A stretch of DNA of 64,000 nt, from contig NZ_JBBUKT010000001.1 in the NCBI RefSeq assembly GCF_038066715.1, positions 1,116,001 to 1,180,000 of the forward strand, in the 5' to 3' direction. The notes under the pieces are model-generated. The model had not been told where the DNA came from. It made no database searches and was given only the letters and a program-made list of their open reading frames with translations. The DNA comes from Luteolibacter sp. Y139 (GTDB lineage Bacteria > Verrucomicrobiota > Verrucomicrobiia > Verrucomicrobiales > Akkermansiaceae). This document shows positions 42,359 to 51,175 of the stretch, one piece after another. The first letter of the stretch is position 1. Each line of letters opens with the position of its first letter. Made by a program: the position numbers and the translations under genes.

Positions 42359-43056
42359 TGCGCGCCGCTTTCCGCTGTTTCCGTGGACCACCATTTCGAG
42401 AGACAGGCACCCGCGATGTCCGGAATCGCGAGGCCGGATTCGGAGTAGTGCGAGCTGTCATTGAAAAGCATCAATCGTGCCCGCACCGGGTCCTTGAAAT
42501 CGACGATATTCAGCGCGGCGGGATCTTGATCGAGATTGTCCCGGTAGCGCCGGGGATCGAAGCCGAGCAGCGAGCTGAGCAGGAGCCGGATCGTCGCCTT
42601 GTGGGACACGACGATCACTGGCTTGCCCTGATGGTTCTTCACGATATCGAGCAGCGCGGGCAAGGCACGCGCGGTGACTTCCAAGCCGGTCTCGCCGCCG
42701 GGTGGTGCGTAGGTGAAGGGGTCGCGGTCCCATGCGGTGACTTCCTCGGGGTAGGCCTGCTCGACTTCCCTGCGGGTCAGCTGCTCCCAGTGACCGTGGG
42801 AGATTTCCTTCAGGCCATCGCGCGCGACCACTTTCGAACCGTGAGGCGCAGCGAGGATGCTCGCCGTTTCCATCGTGCGTCCCAGCGGCGAGGCATAGAC
42901 GGCATCGACCGGGATCAAGCTCAGGCGTTCGGCAAGGCGGCGGACTTGCGTCCTGCCCTCATCGGAGAGCTCGACGTCGGTCGATCCGGCGAAGCGGTCC
43001 TCGGCAGTGAGGACCGTGGCCCCGTGGCGGATCAGGAAAATGCGGGTGATGGACAT
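42355..43056 (-). CDS. Histidine phosphatase family protein
   Basis: A 233-residue phosphoglycerate-mutase-like protein. The phospho-His motif is FLIRHGATVLTAEDR, and ASPLGRTMETA and HGHWEQLTRREV follow the CobC/GpmB type. The second catalytic His lies in VIVVSHKATIRLLLS. It could be a sugar-phosphate phosphatase or a cofactor-dependent mutase. It overlaps the kinase gene by four bases, so this metabolic enzyme is tied to the two-component system. Confidence 0.87.
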   Translation of the reverse strand: MSITRIFLIRHGATVLTAEDRFAGSTDVELSDEGRTQVRRLAERLSLIPVDAVYASPLGRTMETASILAAPHGSKVVARDGLKEISHGHWEQLTRREVEQAYPEEVTAWDRDPFTYAPPGGETGLEVTARALPALLDIVKNHQGKPVIVVSHKATIRLLLSSLLGFDPRRYRDNLDQDPAALNIVDFKDPVRARLMLFNDSSHYSESGLAIPDIAGACLSKWWSTETAESGAQ

Positions 43057-43075
43057 GCCCCATCAGGGGACGCGA

Positions 43076-43714
43076 TCAAGCGCCCTTGTTCCAGCCGGAA
43101 ATCCGTTCACTCAGCCATGCAATCTCCTCCGGGAAGACCGTGTGGTCGTAGCCGCGGAAGATCTGCTTGGTGAGCGCCGCATTCGAGCGGGAGAGAATGC
43201 CTGCGCTTTCCTCGACGAACGGCAAAGGGATGTGCGGGTCGTGGTCGGCGCAGGCGAGCAGCACTGGCGTTTGCAACAGATCCGTTGGCTTCCGCGCAAT
43301 CCCCTGCGGTCCGATCAAGGCGCTGCTCATTCCGGCGACAAGGCCGTAGCGCCGCGGATTGCGGTGGGCATACTCCAGCGCGAGACAGCCGCCTTGAGAA
43401 AAGCCGGCGATGCCGATGCGTTCATCCGGGATACCGGCCGCGCGCGCTTCGTTCACGAGCTGATCCACCAGCGCAAGCCCGCTGGAAAGCCATGGCTCGT
43501 TTTCCTCCAGCGGCACGAAGAAGCGCTGCGGATACCACGTGAACTGGGTGGCCTGGGGCGCGAGGATCGCAAGATCCTGCGCAGGCAAATAGTCCGCGAC
43601 GCCAGCGATGTCATGGGCATCGGCACCGCGGCCGTGGATCAGGATCAATACACCAGTGGCATCCGCGAGGGCCTTGCCGCGGCGCAAAGTATGGGAAACA
43701 TCGTGGATGCTCAT
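43076..43714 (-). CDS. MhqD-like carboxylesterase/phospholipase
   Basis: A 212-residue alpha/beta hydrolase of the phospholipase/carboxylesterase family. The oxyanion segment is LILIHGRGADAHDI, the nucleophile Ser is in GIAGFSQGGCLALE, the Asp is in LACADHDPHI, and the His is in GYDHTVFPEE. Its start overlaps the stop of the dioxygenase gene (ATGA). The same pair is known from Bacillus as MhqD and MhqO, induced by hydroquinones, quinones and other electrophiles. A matching role here is inferred from that pairing. Confidence 0.83.
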   Translation of the reverse strand: MSIHDVSHTLRRGKALADATGVLILIHGRGADAHDIAGVADYLPAQDLAILAPQATQFTWYPQRFFVPLEENEPWLSSGLALVDQLVNEARAAGIPDERIGIAGFSQGGCLALEYAHRNPRRYGLVAGMSSALIGPQGIARKPTDLLQTPVLLACADHDPHIPLPFVEESAGILSRSNAALTKQIFRGYDHTVFPEEIAWLSERISGWNKGA

Positions 43715-44658
43715 GACAAGGAAGCGGCGGATTGGAGCGGAGGAAGGATTTGTTCGATGCGGGCGCGCAGGTGCTCGTGCTGTTTCGGCAGCTTGAGGCC
43801 AGTGCCGAGTGAAGCGGGTGCCTCATCGACGGCGAAGCCGGGATTCTCGGTCGCGATCTCGAAGAGAATGCCGCCCTTTTCGCGATAGTAGATCGAGTGG
43901 AAGTAGTCGCGATCCATCACCGGCGAGACCTGGTAACCGGACTTGATCAGCTCGTCCTGCTTCTTCAGCTCGGTTTCATCGTCCGGCACACTCCACGCAA
44001 TGTGATGGATGGTTCCCGAGCCACCGGTCCCACGTGGGCCGGAGCTCTGGATGACATCGGCATAGCGGCCCGAGCCACCGGGTCCGGCTTCGAAGCGGGC
44101 ACGATCGCCCTCGCGCTTCACCAAGCGGAAGCCCATCTCGATCGACAGCAATCCTTCCGTCAGAGCGGGAAAGGCCACGGTCAGCTCGGCCGTGTGCAGT
44201 CCGCGCAAGGCGTGCTCTGCAGGAATGCCTGCGCCCGTCCAGCCGCTGCGGCTGTCATTCGCCACGGCCACGATTTCGACGGGGATCTTGTCGGGATCAA
44301 CGAAGGCCAGCACTTCTTCACCGAAGCGGTTCTTGCGCTCCACGGCGACACCACGCTTCTCAAGCCTTTCTTGCCAATAGCCGAGTGAGCCTTCCGGCGC
44401 GGAGAAGACTAGCGCCGTGGTTTGGCCGCTGCCGACACGACCGCGGGCATCGTGGCCGGGCCAATAGAAGAAGGTCACGATGCTGCCGGGCGTGCCGTTT
44501 TCATCGCCGTAGTAAAGATGGTAGGCGGAGGGGTCGTCGAAATTGACGGTCTTTTTCACCATCCGCAGGCCGAGCAAGCCGGCGTAGAAGTCGATGTTCC
44601 GCTGCGGGTCGCTCGCGATCGCGGTGACGTGATGGATGCCTGTGATTTCCGGTTTCAT
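43711..44658 (-). CDS. MhqO-like ring-cleaving dioxygenase
   Basis: A 315-residue two-domain vicinal-oxygen-chelate enzyme. Metal ligands are visible as His in ITGIHHVTAIA, His in GTIHHIAWSVP and Glu in GGILFEIATENPG. It belongs to the ring-cleaving dioxygenase/MhqO group that opens hydroquinone- or catechol-type rings. It is coupled to the esterase gene by ATGA, with a cupin gene 13 bases upstream. The frame stays open 55 codons further upstream through the cupin, but MKPEITGIHHVT is the proper start. Confidence 0.88.
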   Translation of the reverse strand: MKPEITGIHHVTAIASDPQRNIDFYAGLLGLRMVKKTVNFDDPSAYHLYYGDENGTPGSIVTFFYWPGHDARGRVGSGQTTALVFSAPEGSLGYWQERLEKRGVAVERKNRFGEEVLAFVDPDKIPVEIVAVANDSRSGWTGAGIPAEHALRGLHTAELTVAFPALTEGLLSIEMGFRLVKREGDRARFEAGPGGSGRYADVIQSSGPRGTGGSGTIHHIAWSVPDDETELKKQDELIKSGYQVSPVMDRDYFHSIYYREKGGILFEIATENPGFAVDEAPASLGTGLKLPKQHEHLRARIEQILPPLQSAASLS

Positions 44659-44671
44659 GATCGTGTTACTT

Positions 44672-45022
44672 TTAGAAGATGGGAATGAAGAGTGAACGCC
44701 GCACGCCTGCGCTAAGCTGCTTCGTGCGATGGCCGCGGCCCTGCGTGTCTTCCACGAGCAGGAGGTCGCCGCCACCAAACTCACGCACCTCGCCGTCACC
44801 GGTTTCAATCGAAATCCGGCCATCTAACAAAACGATCCACTGCTTCCGCGGCGCGGGATGCCAGTCGTAGTCGTAGCTGGAATCCGTTTCGCGGAAGACC
44901 ACGGCACCGGCGGGCAGATCGGCGGATAGGCGGCCGATCTCGCCGGCGTCATTCAGCGGGATCGCGATGTCCTCGAAGCGGGTGACCCCGTTGGCATCGG
45001 CGTGGATTCGGGTGGCGTTCAC
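44672..45022 (-). CDS. Small cupin protein
   Basis: A 116-residue single cupin. DWHPAPRKQWIVLLDGRISI and GDGEVREFGGGDLLLVEDTQGRGH are the two metal-binding motifs. It has no DNA-binding domain, so an enzyme or sensor role is likely. It lies 13 bases before the MhqO-like gene and should be in the same operon. A nested hairpin in the gap upstream separates it from the SDR gene. Confidence 0.82.
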   Translation of the reverse strand: MNATRIHADANGVTRFEDIAIPLNDAGEIGRLSADLPAGAVVFRETDSSYDYDWHPAPRKQWIVLLDGRISIETGDGEVREFGGGDLLLVEDTQGRGHRTKQLSAGVRRSLFIPIF

Positions 45023-45064
45023 GGCATGAGACTACCGCATTCCCACGATCCGGGAAATGCCACG

Positions 45065-45107
45065 TCGGAGGGCTGAGCATGATACCGGGACATGCCCCGC
45101 CCTCCGA
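45065..45107 (-). other. Nested hairpin between SDR and cupin genes
   Basis: Outer stem TCGGAGGGC/GCCCTCCGA (9 bp), symmetric 3-base internal loop, inner stem GCATG/CATGC, 9-base loop. It stands 12 bases after the SDR stop and about 43 bases before the cupin start. No T-run follows. It may be a stop, an RNA-stability element or a point of differential expression inside the cluster. Confidence 0.5.
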
Positions 45108-45119
45108 TGGCCATGTGAC

Positions 45120-45872
45120 TTACATTCCAAATCCGCCATCCACCCCGAGCGCGATGCCCGTGGTGAAGCCGGAAAGCGGCGAACACAGGTAGAGCACCGC
45201 CTCGGCAACTTCCTCCGGCTTCCCGAAACGGCCCACGGGATGCAGGCCCGTCATGTAGGCCTGCACCTGCGGGTCGCCACGAAGACCGGCGGTCATGTCG
45301 GTCTCAATGACGGCCGGACAGACTGCATTGACCCGCACGCCGGATTTCGCGTTCTCAAGTGCCGCGCTCTTGGTCAGTCCTATCACCGCTGACTTGCTCG
45401 CGTTGTAGATGGCGCAGTTCGGGATGGGCCGGATGCCGAGCACGGAGGCGTTGTTCACGATGCAACCACCGCCGGACTTCTGGATCGCTGGGATCTGATG
45501 CTTGAGGCACAGCGCCACGCCACCGACATTGATCGCGAGTGTTCTCTGGATAATCTCGGCGGTCACTTCCGTGATGGGAGCGCCTTCGAGATGGACGCCC
45601 GCGTTGTTGAACGCGAAGTCCAGCCTGCCGAACTTGTCGAGCGTCGTGGAAACGAGGTTTTCGATGTCCGCTTCTTCCGCGATGTCGGTCCGCACGAACA
45701 AACCTTTGCCACCGGCTTGCTCGATCAGAGCGACCGACTCCGCACCTTCGCTTTCACGACGACCTGCGACCACGACGCTCGCGCCCTGCGCTGCGAAGGC
45801 AATCGCGGTGGCACGCCCGATGCCGGCAGTACCACCGGTGACGATGATGACCTTTCCTGAATGCGTTTTCAT
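45120..45872 (-). CDS. Short-chain dehydrogenase/reductase (SDR)
   Basis: A 250-residue classical SDR. The NAD(P) motif is VTGGTAGIGRATAIAF, the structural NNAG occurs in FNNAGVHLEG, and the catalytic YxxxK is in YNASKSAVIGL. VVAGRRESEG after the first strand favours NADP(H). The substrate is unknown. It lies 12 bases downstream of an alpha/beta hydrolase gene and upstream of the cupin-dioxygenase-esterase group. Confidence 0.9.
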   Translation of the reverse strand: MKTHSGKVIIVTGGTAGIGRATAIAFAAQGASVVVAGRRESEGAESVALIEQAGGKGLFVRTDIAEEADIENLVSTTLDKFGRLDFAFNNAGVHLEGAPITEVTAEIIQRTLAINVGGVALCLKHQIPAIQKSGGGCIVNNASVLGIRPIPNCAIYNASKSAVIGLTKSAALENAKSGVRVNAVCPAVIETDMTAGLRGDPQVQAYMTGLHPVGRFGKPEEVAEAVLYLCSPLSGFTTGIALGVDGGFGM

Positions 45873-45884
45873 CAGTGTGTCGGA

Positions 45885-46715
45885 TCAAGAACGAGCAAAC
45901 GCCAGCAGATCCGAGTTGAGCTGATCCTTCGCGGTATCGCCGAGGCTATGACCACCGCCCGGGTAGATCTTGAGCTCGGCATTTGGCACCAGCTTCGAGG
46001 AGATCATCGCTGAAGCGCCAATCGGCACGATCTGGTCGTCGTCGCCGTGGATGATCAAGGTAGGCACATCGATCTTCTTCAAATCCTCTGTGAAGTCGGT
46101 TTCCGAGAATGCCTTGATGCAATCGTAGGCGTTCTTGTGCCCCGACATCATGCCCTGAAGCCACCACGATTGGATGAGGCCTTGCGAGACTTTCGCGCCC
46201 GGGCGGTTGAACCCGAAAAATGGACCGCTGGCGACATCGAGGAAGAACTGCGCACGGTCCGCGAGGTAAGCGGCGCGGAAACCATCAAACACTTCCATCG
46301 GCAAGCCGCCCGGGTTCGCCGCGGTCTTCAACATGATCGGCGGCACGGCTCCCATGAGAACGGCCTTCTTCACACGCTTCGTGCCATGGCGGCCGATGTA
46401 GCGCGCGACTTCGCCACCTCCAGTGGAGTGACCGATCATGACGGCATCCTTCACATCGAGTTGCTCGAAGAGCTCGGCGAGGTCGTCGGCATACTGGTCC
46501 ATGTGATTGCCGTCCCACGGCTGGCTGGAGCGGCCGTGACCGCGGCGGTCGTGGCCGATGCAGCGGAAGCCGTGTGAGGCGAGGTGGAACATCTGTGCTT
46601 CCCACGCATCGGCCGTCAGTGGCCAGCCGTGGCTGAAGGTGACGATGGGGCCGTCCTTCGGGCCCCAATCCTTGTAATAGATGGTGGTGCCGTCCTTGGT
46701 GGTAATGGTGCTCAT
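45885..46715 (-). CDS. Alpha/beta hydrolase (chloroperoxidase/esterase type)
   Basis: A 276-residue alpha/beta hydrolase. [16 protein letters not shown] is the oxyanion part, the nucleophile Ser is in [15 protein letters not shown], the acid is in [12 protein letters not shown] and the His is in [26 protein letters not shown] is typical of the cofactor-free haloperoxidase group, whose members act as esterases or perhydrolases. Probably an esterase in the same operon as the SDR. Confidence 0.88.
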   Translation of the reverse strand: MSTITTKDGTTIYYKDWGPKDGPIVTFSHGWPLTADAWEAQMFHLASHGFRCIGHDRRGHGRSSQPWDGNHMDQYADDLAELFEQLDVKDAVMIGHSTGGGEVARYIGRHGTKRVKKAVLMGAVPPIMLKTAANPGGLPMEVFDGFRAAYLADRAQFFLDVASGPFFGFNRPGAKVSQGLIQSWWLQGMMSGHKNAYDCIKAFSETDFTEDLKKIDVPTLIIHGDDDQIVPIGASAMISSKLVPNAELKIYPGGGHSLGDTAKDQLNSDLLAFARS

Positions 46716-46748
46716 TTCAGTTCTGGGGTTGGGGTTGAATCGGAAAAA

Positions 46749-47576
46749 CTATGCAGAGACAGGTATCGGTGGCGATGCGGATTCGCGCGAATCGGCCTGC
46801 GCCGTGGCCCATGACAGCGCGTAGTCGGCGACCTCCTCCCAGCCACTCTCGGCGATGATGTAGTGGCTACGACCGGGGAATTCCTTGAACTCGGTGATCG
46901 CGCTGGATCGATACTTGCGGAAATTCTTCCGGTTGAGGGCGGACGGCATGATCACATCCTTCTCGCCTCCAATCAGCAGCAGCGGCGAGCGCTTGTCGTT
47001 GGCGAAATCGACAAACGTCGGGGCATTGACCATGAAGTTGGCGAGCGCCGCCTGGAAAATCGCGCGTCCGGATGCGGGGATCGCGACGCTTTCATACGCT
47101 TCCCGCACCTCCGTCTCGGAGAGCGTGTTCGCGAAGACTTTCCAAAACTGCCGCAAGGTGAACAGGAACGTACCTCGCAACGTCGCAGGCTTCAGAAATG
47201 CGGGTAGTAACGCGAGGTATGTGGAAAGCGGCAAAATGTAGACACCCTTCGGCGGCACCGAATCAATCGCCACGCCGACTGCGCCGAGACCGCGATCGAT
47301 CAGCACCTGCGTGATCACGCCACCATAGGAATGGCCGATGATGATCGGCGCTTCCGGCAAGCCGCGAATGATCTCCGCGTAATGCTCGATCACTTGTTCC
47401 GCGCCCACGCTATTCAGGCTCGAAGCATCGCGGCGCATCGCGGCGGCGTCATCGCTGACACCCGGCCACGCTGGCGTGAGCACCTGATGGCCACGGGATT
47501 CATAGTAGCTGCGGAACTTGTCCCAGCAATGCGGGGTCACCCACAGGCCGTGGACCAATACGATGGGGCGTTTCAT
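46749..47576 (-). CDS. Alpha/beta hydrolase
   Basis: A 275-residue hydrolase. It shows PIVLVHGLWVTPHCWDKF, nucleophile Ser in IIGHSYGGVITQV, and a C-terminal EFPGRSHYIIAESGWEEV with the His. A hydrophobic region in the middle (about 120-150) could be a lid. Substrate unknown. It is 33 bases upstream of the previous hydrolase gene in the same run. The chosen ATG skips a poor 10-codon extension. Confidence 0.85.
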   Translation of the reverse strand: MKRPIVLVHGLWVTPHCWDKFRSYYESRGHQVLTPAWPGVSDDAAAMRRDASSLNSVGAEQVIEHYAEIIRGLPEAPIIIGHSYGGVITQVLIDRGLGAVGVAIDSVPPKGVYILPLSTYLALLPAFLKPATLRGTFLFTLRQFWKVFANTLSETEVREAYESVAIPASGRAIFQAALANFMVNAPTFVDFANDKRSPLLLIGGEKDVIMPSALNRKNFRKYRSSAITEFKEFPGRSHYIIAESGWEEVADYALSWATAQADSRESASPPIPVSA

Positions 47577-47645
47577 GGGGAGAAGAAGGAAGGCTCCCCT
47601 CCTCATGGGGCTTCTTCTCCTCGCGTGACGGAATTTTTTCCGGAA

Positions 47646-49343
47646 TCACGAATAGGTGCCGAGCACCTGATGCACGCCTTCCACGGCCATGCCGCCTTCG
47701 CCGACGGCAGCCGAACAGCGCTTGACCGATCCGGAGCGGACATCGCCGCACGCGAAGATGCCGGGGTGGCTGGTTTCCAAGGCACGTGGCGGGCGGCTCG
47801 CGTCCTTCCACGCCGGTGAGTCGGCGACCGCGGGGCCGGTCTTGATGAAGCCCTTCTCATCCCGCTCGATCTCCGGCGGCAGCCAGCTCGAGCAGGGCTT
47901 CGCGCCGATCATGGAAAAGACCGCGCGGGTTTCGACGGTGCGACGTTCGCCCGTCTGGGTGTTTTCCAGTTCGACGGCTTCGAGGCATTTCCCGCCGGTC
48001 ATCTTGCGGACCTCGGTGTGGTAGAGGATCTCGATGTTCGGCTTCGTTTCCACGCGCCGCGAGAGGTAGCTCGACATGGTCGCCGCGAGTCCGCTGCCGC
48101 GGATGACCAGCAGCACCTTCTCGGCGCTCTCGGAGAGGAACATCGCAGCTTGTCCGGCGGAGTTTCCGCCACCCACGACGATGGCAGTCGCGCCGCGGCA
48201 GAACTGACACTCCATCGCGGTTGCCGCGTAGTAGACACCGACTCCTTCGAAGTCTTCACGCCCCTCCGCTTCGATACGGCGGTATTGAGCGCCGGTCGCG
48301 ATGATCACGCACTTCGCGCGCAGCGTCGCGGAACAGCCCTCGCCTTGTAGTTCTATCCCATACTCGCCATCGGCGAAGCCAAGCGTCAGTGCCTGGCAGG
48401 GCGTGGAAAATTTCGCGCCGAAACGGAATGCCTGAAGCTGCGCGCGGTAGGTGAGCTCGCCGCCGCTGACGCCAGTGGGAAAGCCAAAGAAATTCTCGAT
48501 GAGCGACGAAGAACCCGCCTGCCCGCCCGGCGCGTAGCTTTCCATCACCACCGTGTGCAAGCCCTCCGATGCCGCGCAAACGGCTGCTGCGAGCCCCGCT
48601 GGCCCAGCGCCGACGATGGCAACATCGCACAGGATCTCCGTGGTACCTTCGGCTGCGAGTGGACGCAACAGGCCGGCGATCTGCGCGACTTCCCGCAACG
48701 ACGGCCGGCGCAGTGGAGCACCGGTGGCGGAGATCAGCACCGGCAGGTCACGATCGGTCACGTTCAGCCGTGCACAGAGGGCCTTGCCATCATCGCTGTC
48801 GGTCTTGATGAGCCGGTGGGGGATGTGATTCTTGTCGAGGAAGTCGTGGATCAGGTGTCCGTCGCGCGATCCCTTTACCGCGAGCACGCGCAGGCCCGAG
48901 AAATCGCGGTCGCGCCGCAACCGTTCGCGGCGCATGATGAAGGCATTGACGATGGGCTCACCCACGCCCGGCAATTCGGAGAGCGCTTTCCGCAATACCA
49001 CCGCAGGAACCTCGAGGATCTCCGTCTCTTCCGCCTTGCCGCGCCCGGTGCCCAAGGCGGAGGTGCCATTGAGCATGGACACATCGCCGAGGAAATCCCG
49101 CGGTTGCCCCACGCCGAGGAGAAGTTCCTTTCCATCGCGTGGCTCGAAGACTTCAAGTTCGCCGCTCAGGATCACGATCATGGGTAGATCCCGCTGGCCG
49201 GCCTTGAAGACGACCTCGTCCCGCCGCACAACGCGCCTTTGGCCAAGTGGCTCCAGCATCGCGAGTTGGCGATCATCCAGCTTGGGGAATGCGACGCTCT
49301 CGGTGTCCCGATAGAATTGCTCGTCTTTCTCCTCTTCGGTCAT
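47646..49343 (-). CDS. cNMP-binding domain fused to thioredoxin-reductase-like flavoprotein
   Basis: A 565-residue fusion. Residues about 15-135 form a cyclic-nucleotide-binding type domain (ILSGELEVFEP, FLGDVSMLNG). Residues about 148-225 look like a thioredoxin/GST-N-type fold (DFLDKNHIPHRLIKTDSDDG). The rest is a thioredoxin-reductase-like flavoprotein with FAD motif VGAGPAGLAAA, redox motif C-Q-F-C, and NAD(P) motif VVGGGNSAGQAA. It should pass electrons from NADPH to a disulfide partner, perhaps gated by a nucleotide. The fusion is known in several phyla but its partner is not. Confidence 0.88.
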   Translation of the reverse strand: MTEEEKDEQFYRDTESVAFPKLDDRQLAMLEPLGQRRVVRRDEVVFKAGQRDLPMIVILSGELEVFEPRDGKELLLGVGQPRDFLGDVSMLNGTSALGTGRGKAEETEILEVPAVVLRKALSELPGVGEPIVNAFIMRRERLRRDRDFSGLRVLAVKGSRDGHLIHDFLDKNHIPHRLIKTDSDDGKALCARLNVTDRDLPVLISATGAPLRRPSLREVAQIAGLLRPLAAEGTTEILCDVAIVGAGPAGLAAAVCAASEGLHTVVMESYAPGGQAGSSSLIENFFGFPTGVSGGELTYRAQLQAFRFGAKFSTPCQALTLGFADGEYGIELQGEGCSATLRAKCVIIATGAQYRRIEAEGREDFEGVGVYYAATAMECQFCRGATAIVVGGGNSAGQAAMFLSESAEKVLLVIRGSGLAATMSSYLSRRVETKPNIEILYHTEVRKMTGGKCLEAVELENTQTGERRTVETRAVFSMIGAKPCSSWLPPEIERDEKGFIKTGPAVADSPAWKDASRPPRALETSHPGIFACGDVRSGSVKRCSAAVGEGGMAVEGVHQVLGTYS

Positions 49344-49380
49344 GCCCGAAACGATTAGCTGCTTGTTCCCGCCGTGCGAA

Positions 49381-51168
49381 TCAAAAGGCGAAGCAATCGC
49401 AGCCGGTGCCCCACAGCGGACCAGGGGACGGCGCGGAACGCGGTGCGGTCTTCAGCGACGCTGTCCGGCCGTCCCAATGCGGCGCGCCGTAGCCGCCGAA
49501 TCTTGCAACCGGCGACCACTCCGGCAGCACCGGGATCGGCGGGGCATCGTGCTCGCGGAAGGGGCCGGCGGCATACACGGGCTTTCCTCCGACGATGGTC
49601 AGCACCGATTGAAGATCGCGGATCTTCTCCTCCGGCACAGCGAGGTAGTCCTCGCTGGTCACCACGAGATCGGCCTGCTGGCCGGGAATGATGCGGCCTT
49701 TCACATCGTCCTCGCCAGAGAACCACGCGCTGCCAGCAGTGTAGAGCCTCAGCGCTTCCTCGCGTGCCATGCGGTTCGCTTCCGGGTAAAGCTCCAGCCC
49801 GCCGACCGTGCGACCGCTGACCAGCCAGTAGAGCGAGTTGAAGGGATTGTAGTTGGCCACACGGGTGGCATCGGTGCCAGCACCGACCGGGATTCCCATT
49901 TCCAGCATTTTTCTAACAGGCGGAGTGCGCTCCGCCGCCTTCGCACCGTAGCGATCAACGAAGTATTCGCCTTGGAAGGCCATCCGATGTTGAATGGCGA
50001 TGCCACCGCCCAGAGCTTTCACCCGCTCCAGATTGCGGTCGCTGATTGTCTCGCAATGATCGAGGAACCAGCGGAGATCCTGCAAGGGAACCTCGCGGTT
50101 CACACGCTCGAAGACATCGAGGAAACGTGAAATGCTTTCGTCGTAAGTGGCATGCAAGCGGAAGGGCCAGCGATTCGATGCGAGTGCGGTCACGACATCT
50201 TCGAGTTCGCTTTCCAGCGATGCTGCAAGATCGGGGCGAGGCTCCAGGAAGTCCTCGAAGTCGGCAGCGGAGAAGACGAGCATCTCCCCCGCCCCATTCA
50301 TGCGGAAGAAGGCATCGCCATCGCCGGGCTTGGTCATCTTCATCCAGCGGGCGAAGTCTTCCTTCTCCTGCTTCGGCTTCTGGGTGAAGAGATTGTAGGC
50401 GATGCGGACGGTGAGTTCACCGCGGTCATGGAGCTGGCGGATGATCTCGTAGTCCTCAGGGTAGTTCTGGAATCCACCGCCGGCATCGATGCAGCTCGTG
50501 ATGCCGAGGCGATTCAGTTCGCGCATGAAGTGGCGGGACGAATTGAGCTGATGCTCGGGTGGCAGTTTCGGGCCCTTGGCCAGTGTCGCGTAGAGGATCA
50601 TGGCATTCGGCCGGGCGATGAGCAGGCCGGTGGGATTGCCATTCTTGTCGCGCTGGATTTCCCCGCCGGGAGGATCGGGTGTATCCTTGGTGTAGCCGCA
50701 GGCGCGTAACGCCGCACGATTGAGCAGGGCACGGCAATAGAGATGAAGGATGAAGACCGGCGTGTCCGGAGCGGCTTCGTTGAGTTCATCGAGCGTCGGC
50801 ATGCGCTGCTCGACGAATTGGAATTCGCTCCACGAGCCGACCACGCGCACCCATTGGCCCGTCGGCGTAGCGGCGGCCTGGAGCTTCAGCATGCGCATCG
50901 CTTCCGACAGCGACGGGATACCATCCCACCGCAGCTCCAGGTTGTAGTTCAGTCCTCCACGGATGAGATGGAGATGGGAGTCATTCAGACCGGGTATGAC
51001 GCGGTGGCCTTGCAGGTCGATGACCTTGGTTTGAGGGCCGGGCTGAATGTCGTCGTCGCTCACCGAAAGGATGCGGCCGCACTTGATCGCGACGTGCTTT
51101 GCCTCCGGCTTTGCGGGATCGAGCGTGGTGACGCGTCCGTTGCAGAGGATGAGATCGGGAGTTTCCAT
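49381..51168 (-). CDS. YtcJ-type amidohydrolase
   Basis: A 595-residue metal-dependent hydrolase. N-terminal beta-sandwich (LILCNGRVTTLDPAKPEA), then HxH in GLNDSHLHLIRGG, later metal or catalytic residues in DHCETISDRN and GTDATRVANYNPF. Order and length match the YtcJ/amidohydrolase_3 family. Substrate unknown; an amide or cyclic imide is likely. It lies seven bases downstream of the ABM-domain gene. Confidence 0.88.
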   Translation of the reverse strand: METPDLILCNGRVTTLDPAKPEAKHVAIKCGRILSVSDDDIQPGPQTKVIDLQGHRVIPGLNDSHLHLIRGGLNYNLELRWDGIPSLSEAMRMLKLQAAATPTGQWVRVVGSWSEFQFVEQRMPTLDELNEAAPDTPVFILHLYCRALLNRAALRACGYTKDTPDPPGGEIQRDKNGNPTGLLIARPNAMILYATLAKGPKLPPEHQLNSSRHFMRELNRLGITSCIDAGGGFQNYPEDYEIIRQLHDRGELTVRIAYNLFTQKPKQEKEDFARWMKMTKPGDGDAFFRMNGAGEMLVFSAADFEDFLEPRPDLAASLESELEDVVTALASNRWPFRLHATYDESISRFLDVFERVNREVPLQDLRWFLDHCETISDRNLERVKALGGGIAIQHRMAFQGEYFVDRYGAKAAERTPPVRKMLEMGIPVGAGTDATRVANYNPFNSLYWLVSGRTVGGLELYPEANRMAREEALRLYTAGSAWFSGEDDVKGRIIPGQQADLVVTSEDYLAVPEEKIRDLQSVLTIVGGKPVYAAGPFREHDAPPIPVLPEWSPVARFGGYGAPHWDGRTASLKTAPRSAPSPGPLWGTGCDCFAF

Positions 51169-51175
51169 GGCTTTG

